60,689 nucleotides of DNA from Lachnospiraceae bacterium (GTDB lineage: Bacteria > Bacillota > Clostridia > Lachnospirales > Lachnospiraceae), in the NCBI GenBank assembly GCA_017411305.1, contig JAFQQI010000041.1, forward strand, positions 1-60,689, read 5' to 3'. How positions within the stretch are numbered: the first letter of the stretch is position 1; the number at the start of each line of letters is the position of its first letter. This document shows positions 33,671-41,975 of the stretch, piece by piece. The translations under genes were made by a program, and so were the position numbers. The notes beneath the pieces were generated by a model. The model was not told the DNA's origin. It saw only the letters and a list, made by a program, of their open reading frames with translations, and searched no databases.

Positions 33671-33724
33671 TGAAAGCGGTCGGAGAAAAACGTTTTAAGA
33701 GAAAGAAAACGGAAGGGAATCAGT

Positions 33725-34657
33725 ATGCAGATTATAAGTGGTTGCACAGACTTTAAGCTGGAAGAAAAAAGTGCCGTGGCAATCGGAAAATTTGACGGCA
33801 TTCATATCGGTCATAAGGTACTTCTGTTACATTTGATGGAGCAGAAGCGGAAAGGGCTGAAGGCAGTCGTTTTTACGTTTGACCCGCCGGCTTCTGTGTT
33901 TTTTGGAAAGACGGGAGAAGCGGAGCTTACGCCCCTTGCAGAAAAAAGGTGTCTTTTTGAAAAGCTGGGTGTGGATATTTTGATAGAGTTTCCTTTAAAT
34001 GCAGAAACAGCAGCAATTTCGGCAGAAGAGTTTGTACAAAAAGTGCTGACGGAGCAAATGAATACATCCTATATTGTGGCAGGCAGTGATTTGTCCTTTG
34101 GCGCAGGCGGAAAGGGAGACAGTCTTCTTTTGCACCGGATGAAAGAGCAGTGTGGTTTTACAGTGGAAATTATCAGTAAAATTTTGTATGAAGACCGTGA
34201 AATCAGTTCTTCTTATGTCAGAGAAGCAGTAGAAGCGGGAGATATGAAAACGGCTTCCCGGTTGTTAGGAAGGCAGTACAGTATAAGCGGTACGGTAAAA
34301 AGCGGTAAGAAATTAGGACGCAGGCTGGGAATGCCTACACTTAATATTTACCCCGGAAAAGACAAGCTTCTGCCTCCTAACGGCGTGTATTACTCTGTTG
34401 TAAATTGTAGAGGTAGAGAGTACAAAGCTATTACAAACATTGGTAAAAAACCTACCGTAAACGATACGGAGACTGTCAGTGTGGAGACCTATTTGTATGA
34501 CTATGAAGGAGACTTATACGGCGCAGAAGCGGTAGTTTTTTTTGTTGAGTATAAGAGAGCAGAAAAGAAATTTGAAAGTGTAGAAGCGTTGAAGGAACAG
34601 ATGAAAAAAGATGTGGAAGACGGCAGACGTTATCATGGATTGGAAAGTAATGGTTAA
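33725..34657 (+). CDS. ribF: Bifunctional riboflavin kinase/FAD synthetase
   Basis: 310 residues. The N-terminal FAD synthetase (nucleotidylyltransferase) shows AIGKFDGIHIGHKVLL and SSSYVREAVEAGDM. The C-terminal flavokinase has GRRLGMPTLNIYPGKDKLLP, GVYYS and TNIGKKPTV. It phosphorylates riboflavin to FMN and adenylates FMN to FAD. It follows truB as in most Firmicutes. No FMN riboswitch is present upstream. Confidence 0.94.
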   Translation: MQIISGCTDFKLEEKSAVAIGKFDGIHIGHKVLLLHLMEQKRKGLKAVVFTFDPPASVFFGKTGEAELTPLAEKRCLFEKLGVDILIEFPLNAETAAISAEEFVQKVLTEQMNTSYIVAGSDLSFGAGGKGDSLLLHRMKEQCGFTVEIISKILYEDREISSSYVREAVEAGDMKTASRLLGRQYSISGTVKSGKKLGRRLGMPTLNIYPGKDKLLPPNGVYYSVVNCRGREYKAITNIGKKPTVNDTETVSVETYLYDYEGDLYGAEAVVFFVEYKRAEKKFESVEALKEQMKKDVEDGRRYHGLESNG

Positions 34658-34671
34658 CGAAGGTGACTGAA

Positions 34672-34700
34672 TTGACAGGGTATCCGTTCCTTGCTATAAT
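34672..34700 (+). promoter_or_regulatory. Consensus SigA promoter of the NlpC/P60 gene
   Basis: TTGACA (34672-34677), 17-base spacer, TATAAT (34695-34700): a perfect match to the SigA consensus, so high basal expression is expected. Confidence 0.85.
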
Positions 34701-34742
34701 GAAAAAGGTTTGTAACAATTTTGTAATATTTGGAGGAACGTT

Positions 34743-35795
34743 TTGAAAAAACTGATATATATTGGGCTTTGCATGCTTACCTGCGGTGTCATCAGCGCAA
34801 CACCGTTAAAAGCAGAAGCTGCGGAGATTCCCGATAAAAATACGAACGAATCGGAAGAACTGCTTTCGGCAGGAATTGGTGATTTCTTTTCCCATGTTCT
34901 GACAGAGGAAGAATACAAGGAAATTGCAAAGAAGGCCAAGGGTGCCAGATGGGGGTATACCCATCTGGGAATCTGTAATGTGGAAGAAAACAACTTAAAT
35001 ATCAGGCAGGAGCCTGATGAGTCAGGGAAACTGGTAGGAAAGCTTCCGAAGAATGCGGCATGTGAAATTATCAGCAGTGAAAACGGATGGGCACATATCA
35101 CATCAGGTAAGGTTGAAGGATATGTAAAAGAAGAATATTTACTGACCGGTTTTGGTGCGCAGCAAAAAGGAGAAGAACTGGCAACTGCTACTGCGGTGGC
35201 ATCTGCAGATGCATTGAATGTCAGGGAAGAGCCAAATACAGATTCGGAAATAGTTACCCAGGTAGCTCAGGGAGAAAGCCTGGAAATTGCAGAGATTTTG
35301 GATAACGGTTGGGTGAAAGTATATCTGGATGATGATGAGGTGTATGTAGCTTCCGATTATGTGGAAGTAAAAGCTGACCTGAATACGGCAGTTACCATGA
35401 CAGAGCTTCTGTACGGACAGGGAGTTTCCGATATCCGTGTGGAAATTTGCCAGTATGCAAAACAGTTTTTGGGAAATCCTTACGTTTGGGGCGGTACAAG
35501 CCTTACCAAGGGTGCTGATTGTTCCGGTTTTGTGCAGAGCATCTTTAAAAAATACGGAGTATCCCTTCCCCGAACTTCCCGTGCACAGGCCAATGCAGGA
35601 ACGAAAATCCAGTATTCCCAGATACAGCCCGGAGATTTAATTTTCTATGCCAAGGGAGGAACCATCAATCATGTGGCAATTTATATCGGCGGCGGACAGG
35701 TGATTCATGCCAGCAGTCCAAAAACAGGAATTAAAATATCCAATTACAATTACAGAACGCCGTATAAAATGGTCAGAGTTTTGTATGATGCATAA
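34743..35795 (+). CDS. Secreted SH3b-NlpC/P60 cell-wall hydrolase
   Basis: 350 residues, TTG start with GGAGG six bases upstream. A signal peptide (MKKLIYIGLCMLTCGVISA, cleavage near residue 27) is followed by two bacterial SH3 domains (about 75-135, LNIRQEPDESGKLVGKLP; and about 150-210, LNVREEPNTDSE). The C-terminal NlpC/P60 domain (about 230-350) has the catalytic Cys in GADCSGFVQSIF, His in INHVAIYIGGG and the third polar residue in VIHASSP. It should cut D-Glu-diamino acid bonds in peptidoglycan stem peptides outside the cell. Transcribed alone from a consensus promoter. Confidence 0.92.
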   Translation: MKKLIYIGLCMLTCGVISATPLKAEAAEIPDKNTNESEELLSAGIGDFFSHVLTEEEYKEIAKKAKGARWGYTHLGICNVEENNLNIRQEPDESGKLVGKLPKNAACEIISSENGWAHITSGKVEGYVKEEYLLTGFGAQQKGEELATATAVASADALNVREEPNTDSEIVTQVAQGESLEIAEILDNGWVKVYLDDDEVYVASDYVEVKADLNTAVTMTELLYGQGVSDIRVEICQYAKQFLGNPYVWGGTSLTKGADCSGFVQSIFKKYGVSLPRTSRAQANAGTKIQYSQIQPGDLIFYAKGGTINHVAIYIGGGQVIHASSPKTGIKISNYNYRTPYKMVRVLYDA

Positions 35796-35800
35796 ATGAC

Positions 35801-35829
35801 TTGATTTTCTTTTAGGAAAATGATAGACT
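35801..35829 (+). promoter_or_regulatory. Predicted promoter of the amino-acid ABC operon
   Basis: TTGATT (35801-35806), 17-base spacer, TAGACT (35824-35829). Confidence 0.55.
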
Positions 35830-35881
35830 ACCTATGTTTTAAAAAACTGTAAAGAATACAGTTCATTTGAGGAGGAAAAGT

Positions 35882-36694
35882 ATGAAAAAATTAGTAGCAT
35901 TTTTATTGGCAACAGTTATGGTAATGTCTATGCTTACTGCTTGCGGCAGTAGTGAGGCAGCAACAGAGACTGCAGCAGAAGTATCCGAAAGTGCGGATGG
36001 CGCAACCAGCGCAGCTTTGGCAGATGGAGTATTGACAGTAGGTACCAATGCCGAATTCCCGCCCTTTGAGTATGTAGGAGATGACGGACAGCCTGACGGA
36101 TTTGACATGGCACTTGTGAAAGCAATCGGTGAAAAGCTTGGTGTGGAAGTAAAAATTGAAAATATGGAATTTGCTTCTTTGGTAACTTCTATCGGAAGCA
36201 AAATCGACATTGCTGCAGCAGGTATGACAGTAACTGAAGAAAGAAAACAGACAGTAGATTTTTCCAACCCTTACTATGAGGCTGTTCAGTATGTAGTTCT
36301 TCCGAAAGATTCTGCAATTGCATCAGCAGCAGATTTGGAAGGAAAGACAATCGGTGTACAGCTTGGAACAACCGGTGATTTTATCGCAACCGATATTCCC
36401 GGAAGTACTGTTTCTTCTTATAACAAGGCAGTAGATGCTGTTAATGATTTGATAAACGGCAAGGTTGACTGTGTTATCATCGATAAGAACCCTGCACTTG
36501 TATTTGAAAGCAAATTTGAAGGTCAGGTAGTGGCAGTAGATGGTGCCCAGTTTGATTTTGAAATTGAAAATTATGCGATTGCGCTTCCTAAGGGAGATGC
36601 TGTTCTTGCAGAACAGATTAACAAAGCCGTTGAAGAATTGAAGGCTGACGGAACCTTTGATGAATTAGTAAAAACTTATATTGAAGCAGAATAA
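35882..36694 (+). CDS. Amino-acid ABC transporter substrate-binding lipoprotein
   Basis: 270 residues from ATG 35882 (GGAGG upstream). A lipoprotein signal ends MSMLTAC, so the mature protein begins with a lipidated Cys on the outer face. A short Ala/Ser/Glu linker is followed by the type 2 periplasmic fold: LTVGTNAEFPPFEY, GFDMALVKAIGEKLG and GMTVTEERKQTVDFSNPYYE. This family 3 solute-binding pattern indicates a polar or basic amino acid such as cystine, arginine or glutamine; the exact ligand is not decidable here. Confidence 0.92.
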   Translation: MKKLVAFLLATVMVMSMLTACGSSEAATETAAEVSESADGATSAALADGVLTVGTNAEFPPFEYVGDDGQPDGFDMALVKAIGEKLGVEVKIENMEFASLVTSIGSKIDIAAAGMTVTEERKQTVDFSNPYYEAVQYVVLPKDSAIASAADLEGKTIGVQLGTTGDFIATDIPGSTVSSYNKAVDAVNDLINGKVDCVIIDKNPALVFESKFEGQVVAVDGAQFDFEIENYAIALPKGDAVLAEQINKAVEELKADGTFDELVKTYIEAE

Positions 36695-36724
36695 AAAATG
36701 AGGTACAATAATATAAGCTGATGT

Positions 36725-36756
36725 AAAAAGGATAGCATGTATGCTATCCTTTTTTA
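36725..36756 (+). terminator. Intraoperonic terminator between binding protein and permease
   Basis: AAAAGGATAGC pairs with GCTATCCTTTT around ATGTAT, followed by a T6 run. It should stop most transcripts after the binding-protein gene, giving excess binding protein over the membrane components. Confidence 0.8.
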
Positions 36757-36778
36757 TAAAGAGAAAGGAACGGAGCTT

Positions 36779-37480
36779 ATGCAAGCATGGTTTGAAAAAA
36801 TAAGTAAGATGTTTCATATGGCATTTGTAGAAGGTGACAGATGGAAGTTATATTTGGATGGTCTTGGAGTAACGTTGCAGATTGCTTTTTTTGCGGCAAT
36901 ACTTGGTTTGGCTATCGGTACGGTAGTTGCCCTGATGAAGCTTTCTGTTAAGAGAAACGGTAAAAAAACCATATGGGCGCATATTGCCAATCTTTATATT
37001 GATATTATCAGAGGAACGCCTTCGGTACTGCAGCTTTTGATTATGTGGTTTATTATCATGAAGAACTGCACTAACGGAACACTGGTTGCAGTATTATCAT
37101 TTGGTATTAACAGCGGTGCTTATGTGGCGGAAATTGTCCGTGCCGGTATCCTTGCTGTTGATAAAGGACAGACCGAAGCCGGAAGAAGTTTGGGGTTGTC
37201 TAAGGCACAAACGATGATGTACATAGTGATTCCCCAGGCAATTAAAAACGTACTTCCTCCCATTGGAAATGAATTTATTGTACTGCTAAAGGAAACTGCA
37301 ATTGTGGGATATGTGAGTCTGACCGACTTGACAAGAGCGGCAAATCAGATAACATCGAGAACCTACGAAGCATTTATGCCGCTAATTGGTGCTGCTGTAA
37401 TTTATTTCAGTATTATTAAGGTGTTAACCGTATTGCTGGAAAAGCTGGAGAGGAGGTTGCGTAAGAGTGATAATCGTTAA
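36779..37480 (+). CDS. Amino-acid ABC transporter permease
   Basis: 233 residues from ATG 36779 (AAAGGA upstream; earlier in-frame ATG 36737 lies within the terminator hairpin). About five membrane helices with the HisM/GlnP-type features: [33 protein letters not shown] and the EAA loop [20 protein letters not shown]. It forms the channel of a polar amino-acid importer. The ATPase start overlaps its end by 14 bases. Confidence 0.92.
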   Translation: MQAWFEKISKMFHMAFVEGDRWKLYLDGLGVTLQIAFFAAILGLAIGTVVALMKLSVKRNGKKTIWAHIANLYIDIIRGTPSVLQLLIMWFIIMKNCTNGTLVAVLSFGINSGAYVAEIVRAGILAVDKGQTEAGRSLGLSKAQTMMYIVIPQAIKNVLPPIGNEFIVLLKETAIVGYVSLTDLTRAANQITSRTYEAFMPLIGAAVIYFSIIKVLTVLLEKLERRLRKSDNR

Positions 37481-38189
37481 AGACCTGCATAAAACATTCG
37501 AAGATAATCATGTACTGCGAGGTGTGAATTACCATATCCACCAGGGAGAAAAAATCGTAGTAGTAGGACCCTCCGGTTCCGGAAAAAGTACGTTCTTGCG
37601 TTGTCTGAATCTGCTTGAGGTGCCTACCGGCGGAGAAATCTGGTTTGACGGACAACTGATAACAGATCCTAAAACAGATATTGACAAAGTCAGACAGCAT
37701 ATGGGTATGGTATTTCAAAACTTTAATTTGTTTAATAACCTTACCATTATGGACAATATTACATTGGCACCTGTGAAATTAAAACTAATGAATAAAGAAC
37801 AGGCCTGCGAAACAGCCTTAAGTCTGCTTGAGAGAGTGGGACTGAAAGAAAAGGCAGATGCTTACCCGAGCCAGCTTTCCGGAGGACAGAAGCAGAGAAT
37901 TGCTATTGTACGTTCTCTTGCCATGAATCCCAAAGTAATGCTTTTTGATGAACCCACTTCCGCTCTTGACCCGGAGATGGTTGGAGAAGTTCTTGAAGTT
38001 ATGAAGGGTTTAGCAGAATCAGGAATGACCATGGTGGTGGTGACCCATGAAATGGGCTTTGCAAGAGAAGTGGGTACTAAGGTGCTTTTCATGGATGAAG
38101 GAATTATTATGGAAGAAAACACCCCTGCCGAATTTTTTGCAAATCCTAAGTGCGACAGATTGCAGGAATTTTTATCAAAAGTGTTATAA
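37467..38189 (+). CDS. Amino-acid ABC transporter ATP-binding protein
   Basis: 240 residues, GTG start 37467 (GAGGTTG upstream inside the permease gene). Walker [12 protein letters not shown] loop [11 protein letters not shown], signature LSGGQKQR, Walker [15 protein letters not shown] and switch His VTHEMG are all intact. It energises uptake with the two preceding gene products. Confidence 0.94.
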   Translation: MIIVKDLHKTFEDNHVLRGVNYHIHQGEKIVVVGPSGSGKSTFLRCLNLLEVPTGGEIWFDGQLITDPKTDIDKVRQHMGMVFQNFNLFNNLTIMDNITLAPVKLKLMNKEQACETALSLLERVGLKEKADAYPSQLSGGQKQRIAIVRSLAMNPKVMLFDEPTSALDPEMVGEVLEVMKGLAESGMTMVVVTHEMGFAREVGTKVLFMDEGIIMEENTPAEFFANPKCDRLQEFLSKVL

Positions 38190-38224
38190 AGGAAAATAAA
38201 GTAACAATATCAACAGTGTTGGAA

Positions 38225-38252
38225 AAATCCCCCTTTACACAAAGGGGGATTT
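38225..38252 (+). terminator. Perfect hairpin after the ABC operon (also overlaps rpsO promoter)
   Basis: AAATCCCCCTTT (38225-38236) and AAAGGGGGATTT (38241-38252) pair fully around ACAC. The following bases are TTATGTTATT, only modestly T-rich. Its 3' half forms the spacer of the predicted rpsO promoter. Confidence 0.65.
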
Positions 38253-38262
38253 ATGTTATTAT
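38234..38262 (+). promoter_or_regulatory. Predicted promoter of rpsO
   Basis: TTTACA (38234-38239), 17-base spacer, TATTAT (38257-38262). The expected start near 38269 gives an 85-base leader. Confidence 0.55.
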
Positions 38263-38280
38263 CAATAAGTATGAAATTTA

Positions 38281-38328
38281 GCCGAAGCTCAGACGTTGGA
38301 ATACTCCGACCGCATCTTAGCTTTTGGC
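38281..38328 (+). promoter_or_regulatory. Ribosomal protein S15-type leader RNA
   Basis: GCCGAAGCT (38281-38289) pairs with AGCTTTTGGC (38319-38328) with one bulge, and an inner hairpin forms from GTTGGA and TCCGAC (with a G-U) around ATAC. The structure lies immediately before the AGGAGG of rpsO. S15 represses its own mRNA in many bacteria by binding such leaders; binding here is inferred from position and fold. Confidence 0.55.
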
Positions 38329-38353
38329 GGTTAATAATAAGGAGGAGAAAGAA

Positions 38354-38620
38354 ATGATTTCTAAAGAAAAGAAAGCAGCTATCATGAAAGAATATGCAAC
38401 CTGCGCAAACGATACAGGTTCACCTGAAGTACAGATTGCAGTTCTTACAGCAAGAATCCAGGAGCTTACAGCTCACTTAAAGGAACATCCGAAGGATAAC
38501 CACTCCAGAAGAGGTATGTTCAAGATGGTAGGTCAGAGACGTGGTTTACTTGATTATCTGAAGAAGAAAGATATCGAAAGATACCGTGCTTTGATTGAAA
38601 GATTAGGTTTAAGAAAGTAA
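38354..38620 (+). CDS. rpsO: 30S ribosomal protein S15
   Basis: 88 residues from ATG 38354 after AAGGAGGAGAAAGAA, the normal length for S15; the upstream in-frame codons lie in the leader. The conserved [29 protein letters not shown] and the C-terminal [20 protein letters not shown] are present. It binds the central domain of 16S rRNA early in 30S assembly. It is followed by pnp, as in most bacteria. Confidence 0.97.
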   Translation: MISKEKKAAIMKEYATCANDTGSPEVQIAVLTARIQELTAHLKEHPKDNHSRRGMFKMVGQRRGLLDYLKKKDIERYRALIERLGLRK

Positions 38621-38626
38621 TTGACG

Positions 38627-38664
38627 AGGCGGAGCGGACGATGTATTCGGAATCTCCGCCTTTT
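38627..38664 (+). terminator. Hairpin after rpsO
   Basis: GGCGGAG (38629-38634 region) pairs with CTCCGCC (38654-38660), followed by TTTT. The loop is about 19 bases. It probably gives partial termination between rpsO and pnp. Confidence 0.55.
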
Positions 38665-38693
38665 CAAAAGGAAACAGGGAGAGAGTCTCATAC

Positions 38694-38717
38694 ATGGCAG
38701 GTCAAGAAGTAACATAA
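38694..38717 (+). CDS. Possible seven-codon leader peptide before pnp
   Basis: ATG 38694 preceded by AGGGAGAGAG encodes MAGQEVT and stops at TAA 38715-38717. The last codons and stop coincide with the 5' arm of the terminator at 38708-38751, so a translating ribosome would keep that arm from folding. It is too short for homology; evidence is position and ribosome site only. Confidence 0.3.
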   Translation: MAGQEVT

Positions 38718-38751
38718 GCTTTTTGCGCCCGGAAGGTTTATGTTGCTTTTT
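38708..38751 (+). terminator. Terminator-type hairpin upstream of pnp
   Basis: AGTAACATAA (38708-38717) pairs with TTATGTTGCT (38738-38747) with one G-U, followed by T5 (38747-38751). It lies 90 bases before pnp. In enterobacteria the pnp leader forms a hairpin that PNPase and RNase III use for autocontrol; this one is different in sequence and may act by attenuation or as an RNA-decay signal. Confidence 0.55.
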
Positions 38752-38837
38752 GACAGAGGCAAAAGAAAGTCTCAAAAACAGCTTTGTATGAAAAGACTTC
38801 TTTCCTTCAACATATCAAAAAGAAAAGGAGAGAAACT

Positions 38838-40928
38838 ATGTACAAGACATTTTCCATGGAACTTGCAGGCCGTACTCTTAGTGTTGATGTAAACAGAGTA
38901 GGTAAGCAGGCAAACGGATGCGCATTTATGCATTACGGTGATACTACTGTATTATCCACAGCAACTGCATCCGACAAGCCCAGAGACGGAATTGATTTCT
39001 TCCCTCTGAGCGTAGAATACGAAGAAAAATTATATGCAGTAGGTAAGATCCCCGGCGGATTTAACAAGAGAGAAGGAAAGGCATCCGAAAATGCGATCCT
39101 CACAAGCCGTGTTATTGACAGACCTATGCGTCCTTTGTTCCCTAAGGACTACAGAAATGATGTAACATTAAACAATATGGTTATGAGTGTAGATCCTGCA
39201 TGTCGTCCTGAGCTGGTTGCTATGCTTGGTGCTGCAATTGCTACTTGCATTTCCGATATTCCCTTTGACGGTCCCTGTGCCATGACACAGATGGGCTTGA
39301 TTGACGGTGAATTTATTGTGAACCCTTCCCAGGAACAGTGGAAAGTTGGAGACTTAAACTTAACCGTTGCTTCCACCAAGGAAAAGGTTATCATGATTGA
39401 AGCCGGTGCAAATGAAGTACCTGAAGATAAGATGATTGAAGCTATCTACAAGGCTCATGAAATCAACCAGACAATCATTGCATTTATTGAAAGCATTGTA
39501 GCAGAAGTAGGTAAAGCAAAGCATGAATACACAAGCTGTGCAATTCCTGAGGAATTGTTTGCAGCAATTAAGGAAATTGTTCCTCCTGCAGAAATGGAAG
39601 AAGCAGTTTTCACTGATGAAAAGCAGGTTCGTGAAGAAAATATTAAGAACATTACAGCAAGACTGGAAGAGGCTTTTGCTGAAAACGAAGAATGGCTTGC
39701 ACTTTTAGGTGAAGCAATTTACCAGTATGAAAAGAAAACTGTCCGTAAGATGATTTTGAAGGACCACAAGCGTCCCGACGGTCGTGAAATTACACAGATT
39801 CGTCCTCTTGCGGCCGAAGTTGATTTAATTCCCAGAGTACACGGCTCTGCAATGTTCACACGCGGACAGACACAGATTTGTAACGTATGTACCCTTGCAC
39901 CGTTATCCGAGCAGCAGAAGATTGATGGTCTTGATGAAAACGAAGTAAGCAAGCGTTACATGCATCATTATAATTTCCCTTCCTACTCTGTAGGTGAAAC
40001 AAAGCCTTCCAGAGGTCCCGGAAGAAGAGAAATAGGACACGGCGCGCTGGCAGAAAGAGCACTGATTCCTGTGCTTCCTTCTGAAGAAGATTTCCCTTAT
40101 GCAATCCGTACCGTATCCGAAACTTTTGAATCCAACGGTTCTACATCCATGGCTTCTACCTGTGCATCCTGTATGTCCTTAATGGCTGCAGGTGTTCCCA
40201 TTAAGAGCATGGTTGCAGGTATTTCCTGTGGTCTTGTAACAGGTGATACGGATGATGATTTTGTACTTCTTACCGATATTCAGGGTCTTGAAGACTTCTT
40301 CGGTGATATGGACTTTAAGGTAACAGGTACAACAGAAGGTATCACAGCAATCCAGATGGATATTAAGATACACGGTTTGACAAGACCGATCGTTGAAGGT
40401 GCTATTGCAAGATGTCGTGAAGCAAGACTCTTCATCATGGATAACTGTATGAAGCCTGCAATCGCAGAACCCAGACCGGAAGTAGGTCCTTATGCACCTA
40501 AGATTGTATCTATCCAGATTGATCCTGAAAAGATTGGTGATGTGGTAGGTCAGCGTGGTAAGACCATCAACGAAATTATTGCCCGTACAGGCGTTAAGAT
40601 TGACATCACAGATGACGGTATGGTATCTGTTTGCGGAACAGACGCAGCAATGATGGATAAGGCTATTGAATACATCAAGACTATCGTAACCGATTATCAG
40701 GAAGGACAGATTTTCAAAGGTATCGTAGTAAGCATTAAGGAATTCGGTGCGTTTGTAGAGTTTGCTCCCGGTAAGGAAGGTATGGTTCATATCTCCAAGA
40801 TTGCAAAAGAAAGAATCAATCATGTAGAAGACGTTCTGACACTTGGCGACAAGGTAACTGTTGTATGCCTTGGCAAGGACAAGATGGGAAGAATGAGCTT
40901 CTCTATGAAAGATGTTGCGCAGCAATAA
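38838..40928 (+). CDS. pnp: Polyribonucleotide nucleotidyltransferase (PNPase)
   Basis: 696 residues from ATG 38838 (AAAGGAG upstream), standard length. Two RNase PH-like cores are present, the second with the catalytic region around GPGRREIGHGALAERAL and SNGSTSMASTCA. The C-terminal KH domain reads KIGDVVGQRGKTINEI and the S1 domain GIVVSIKEFGAFVEF. It is a phosphate-dependent 3'-5' exoribonuclease in mRNA decay. An upstream in-frame ATG at 38784 has no ribosome site. Confidence 0.96.
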   Translation: MYKTFSMELAGRTLSVDVNRVGKQANGCAFMHYGDTTVLSTATASDKPRDGIDFFPLSVEYEEKLYAVGKIPGGFNKREGKASENAILTSRVIDRPMRPLFPKDYRNDVTLNNMVMSVDPACRPELVAMLGAAIATCISDIPFDGPCAMTQMGLIDGEFIVNPSQEQWKVGDLNLTVASTKEKVIMIEAGANEVPEDKMIEAIYKAHEINQTIIAFIESIVAEVGKAKHEYTSCAIPEELFAAIKEIVPPAEMEEAVFTDEKQVREENIKNITARLEEAFAENEEWLALLGEAIYQYEKKTVRKMILKDHKRPDGREITQIRPLAAEVDLIPRVHGSAMFTRGQTQICNVCTLAPLSEQQKIDGLDENEVSKRYMHHYNFPSYSVGETKPSRGPGRREIGHGALAERALIPVLPSEEDFPYAIRTVSETFESNGSTSMASTCASCMSLMAAGVPIKSMVAGISCGLVTGDTDDDFVLLTDIQGLEDFFGDMDFKVTGTTEGITAIQMDIKIHGLTRPIVEGAIARCREARLFIMDNCMKPAIAEPRPEVGPYAPKIVSIQIDPEKIGDVVGQRGKTINEIIARTGVKIDITDDGMVSVCGTDAAMMDKAIEYIKTIVTDYQEGQIFKGIVVSIKEFGAFVEFAPGKEGMVHISKIAKERINHVEDVLTLGDKVTVVCLGKDKMGRMSFSMKDVAQQ

Positions 40929-40939
40929 CATAAATTTTC

Positions 40940-40969
40940 AAAAAGAACAGCGTAAGCTGTTCTTTTTTT
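40940..40969 (+). terminator. Intrinsic terminator after pnp
   Basis: AAAGAACAGC and GCTGTTCTTT pair around GTAA, followed by T7. Confidence 0.9.
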
Positions 40970-40981
40970 ATGCATAAAACA

Positions 40982-41010
40982 GTCATATCTGAGGTTCTGT
41001 TTCATATATT
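40982..41010 (+). promoter_or_regulatory. SigE-like mother-cell promoter of the spoIIIA operon
   Basis: GTCATATC (40982-40989), 13-base gap, CATATATT (41003-41010), resembling the SigE pattern (TCATATT ... CATACAnT). The predicted start, near 41017, lies 23 bases before the spoIIIAA ATG. SigE control of spoIIIA is established in B. subtilis. Confidence 0.55.
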
Positions 41011-41039
41011 GAGATAAAAGGTTGTACAAGGAGGCAGAT

Positions 41040-41975
41040 ATGAAAGAAAAACAAATCTTGGGAATGTTTCCGGGGCGGCTTAGAGAACGTTTCCGTATGC
41101 TTTCGGGAATAATGGACGAACTTCAGGAAATCAGGCTTTGTGCAGATATGCCGGTTAGAATTATCAGTGGAGATGCAGAATATTTTTTGAACGTGACCGG
41201 TGAGCTGTGTCACATTATTACGAGCTGTTGTTGGTATATTTCCGCAGGAGAAATGGAGCAAATATTGGATCATATATGCGGTTATTCCAGATATGCATAT
41301 GAAGAAGCAATCGGACAAGGCTTTCTGACTGTACCGGGAGGACATCGGATTGGTGTGTCGGGAGAAGTGATTTTGGGCAAAGACGGGCAAATAAAAAACA
41401 TGAAGTATATCCGCTATATGAATATCCGTATTGCACATGAAGTAATCGGTGCAGCAGATTGCTTAATGCCGCTTGTGCATGAAAACGGAAGACTATGCAA
41501 TACTTTACTGGTAGCACCGCCGGGCTGCGGTAAAACAACCATGCTCCGTGATTTAGTCAGGCAGATTTCCGACGGGAGCAGCTATGCGGCAGGCAAACAG
41601 GTAGGTGTGGTAGATGAGCGTTCTGAAATAGCAGGCTGTTTTATGGGAATGCCGGGAAATCGTCTCGGAATCCGGACAGATGTGCTTGACGGATGCCCAA
41701 AAGTACAGGGAATGATGCTACTGCTGCGGTCTATGGCACCTCAGGTTATTGCAGTGGATGAAATCGGAAGCGACCGGGATAAACAGGCAATACAGAATAT
41801 TCTGCAATGCGGTTGCAGGGTACTTGCCACCATGCATGGCAGCTCCATGGAGGAAGTCAGGAGCAGGGGGATTGAAAAAAATATGTTTGAGCGGTTTGTC
41901 TTTATGGGTAAAAAAAACGGAAAGTGTACAATTGTTTCTGTATATAAGGATTTAGGAGAAATCATATATGGTTAA
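41040..41975 (+). CDS. spoIIIAA: Stage III sporulation ATPase SpoIIIAA
   Basis: 311 residues from ATG 41040 (AAGGAGG upstream). A secretion-type ATPase with Walker A VAPPGCGKTTMLRDL near residue 162, the VVDERSEIAG motif and Walker B-like VIAVDEIGS. It is the mother-cell cytoplasmic ATPase of the SpoIIIA-SpoIIQ channel that links mother cell and forespore during engulfment. First gene of a complete AA-AH operon; its end overlaps spoIIIAB by eight bases. Confidence 0.95.
   Translation: MKEKQILGMFPGRLRERFRMLSGIMDELQEIRLCADMPVRIISGDAEYFLNVTGELCHIITSCCWYISAGEMEQILDHICGYSRYAYEEAIGQGFLTVPGGHRIGVSGEVILGKDGQIKNMKYIRYMNIRIAHEVIGAADCLMPLVHENGRLCNTLLVAPPGCGKTTMLRDLVRQISDGSSYAAGKQVGVVDERSEIAGCFMGMPGNRLGIRTDVLDGCPKVQGMMLLLRSMAPQVIAVDEIGSDRDKQAIQNILQCGCRVLATMHGSSMEEVRSRGIEKNMFERFVFMGKKNGKCTIVSVYKDLGEIIYG

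Noticed and set aside
40179-40931. 250-codon minus-strand ORF within pnp
   Set aside because: Cys/His/Tyr-rich composition typical of an antisense shadow of a conserved coding region; no ribosome site or family match.
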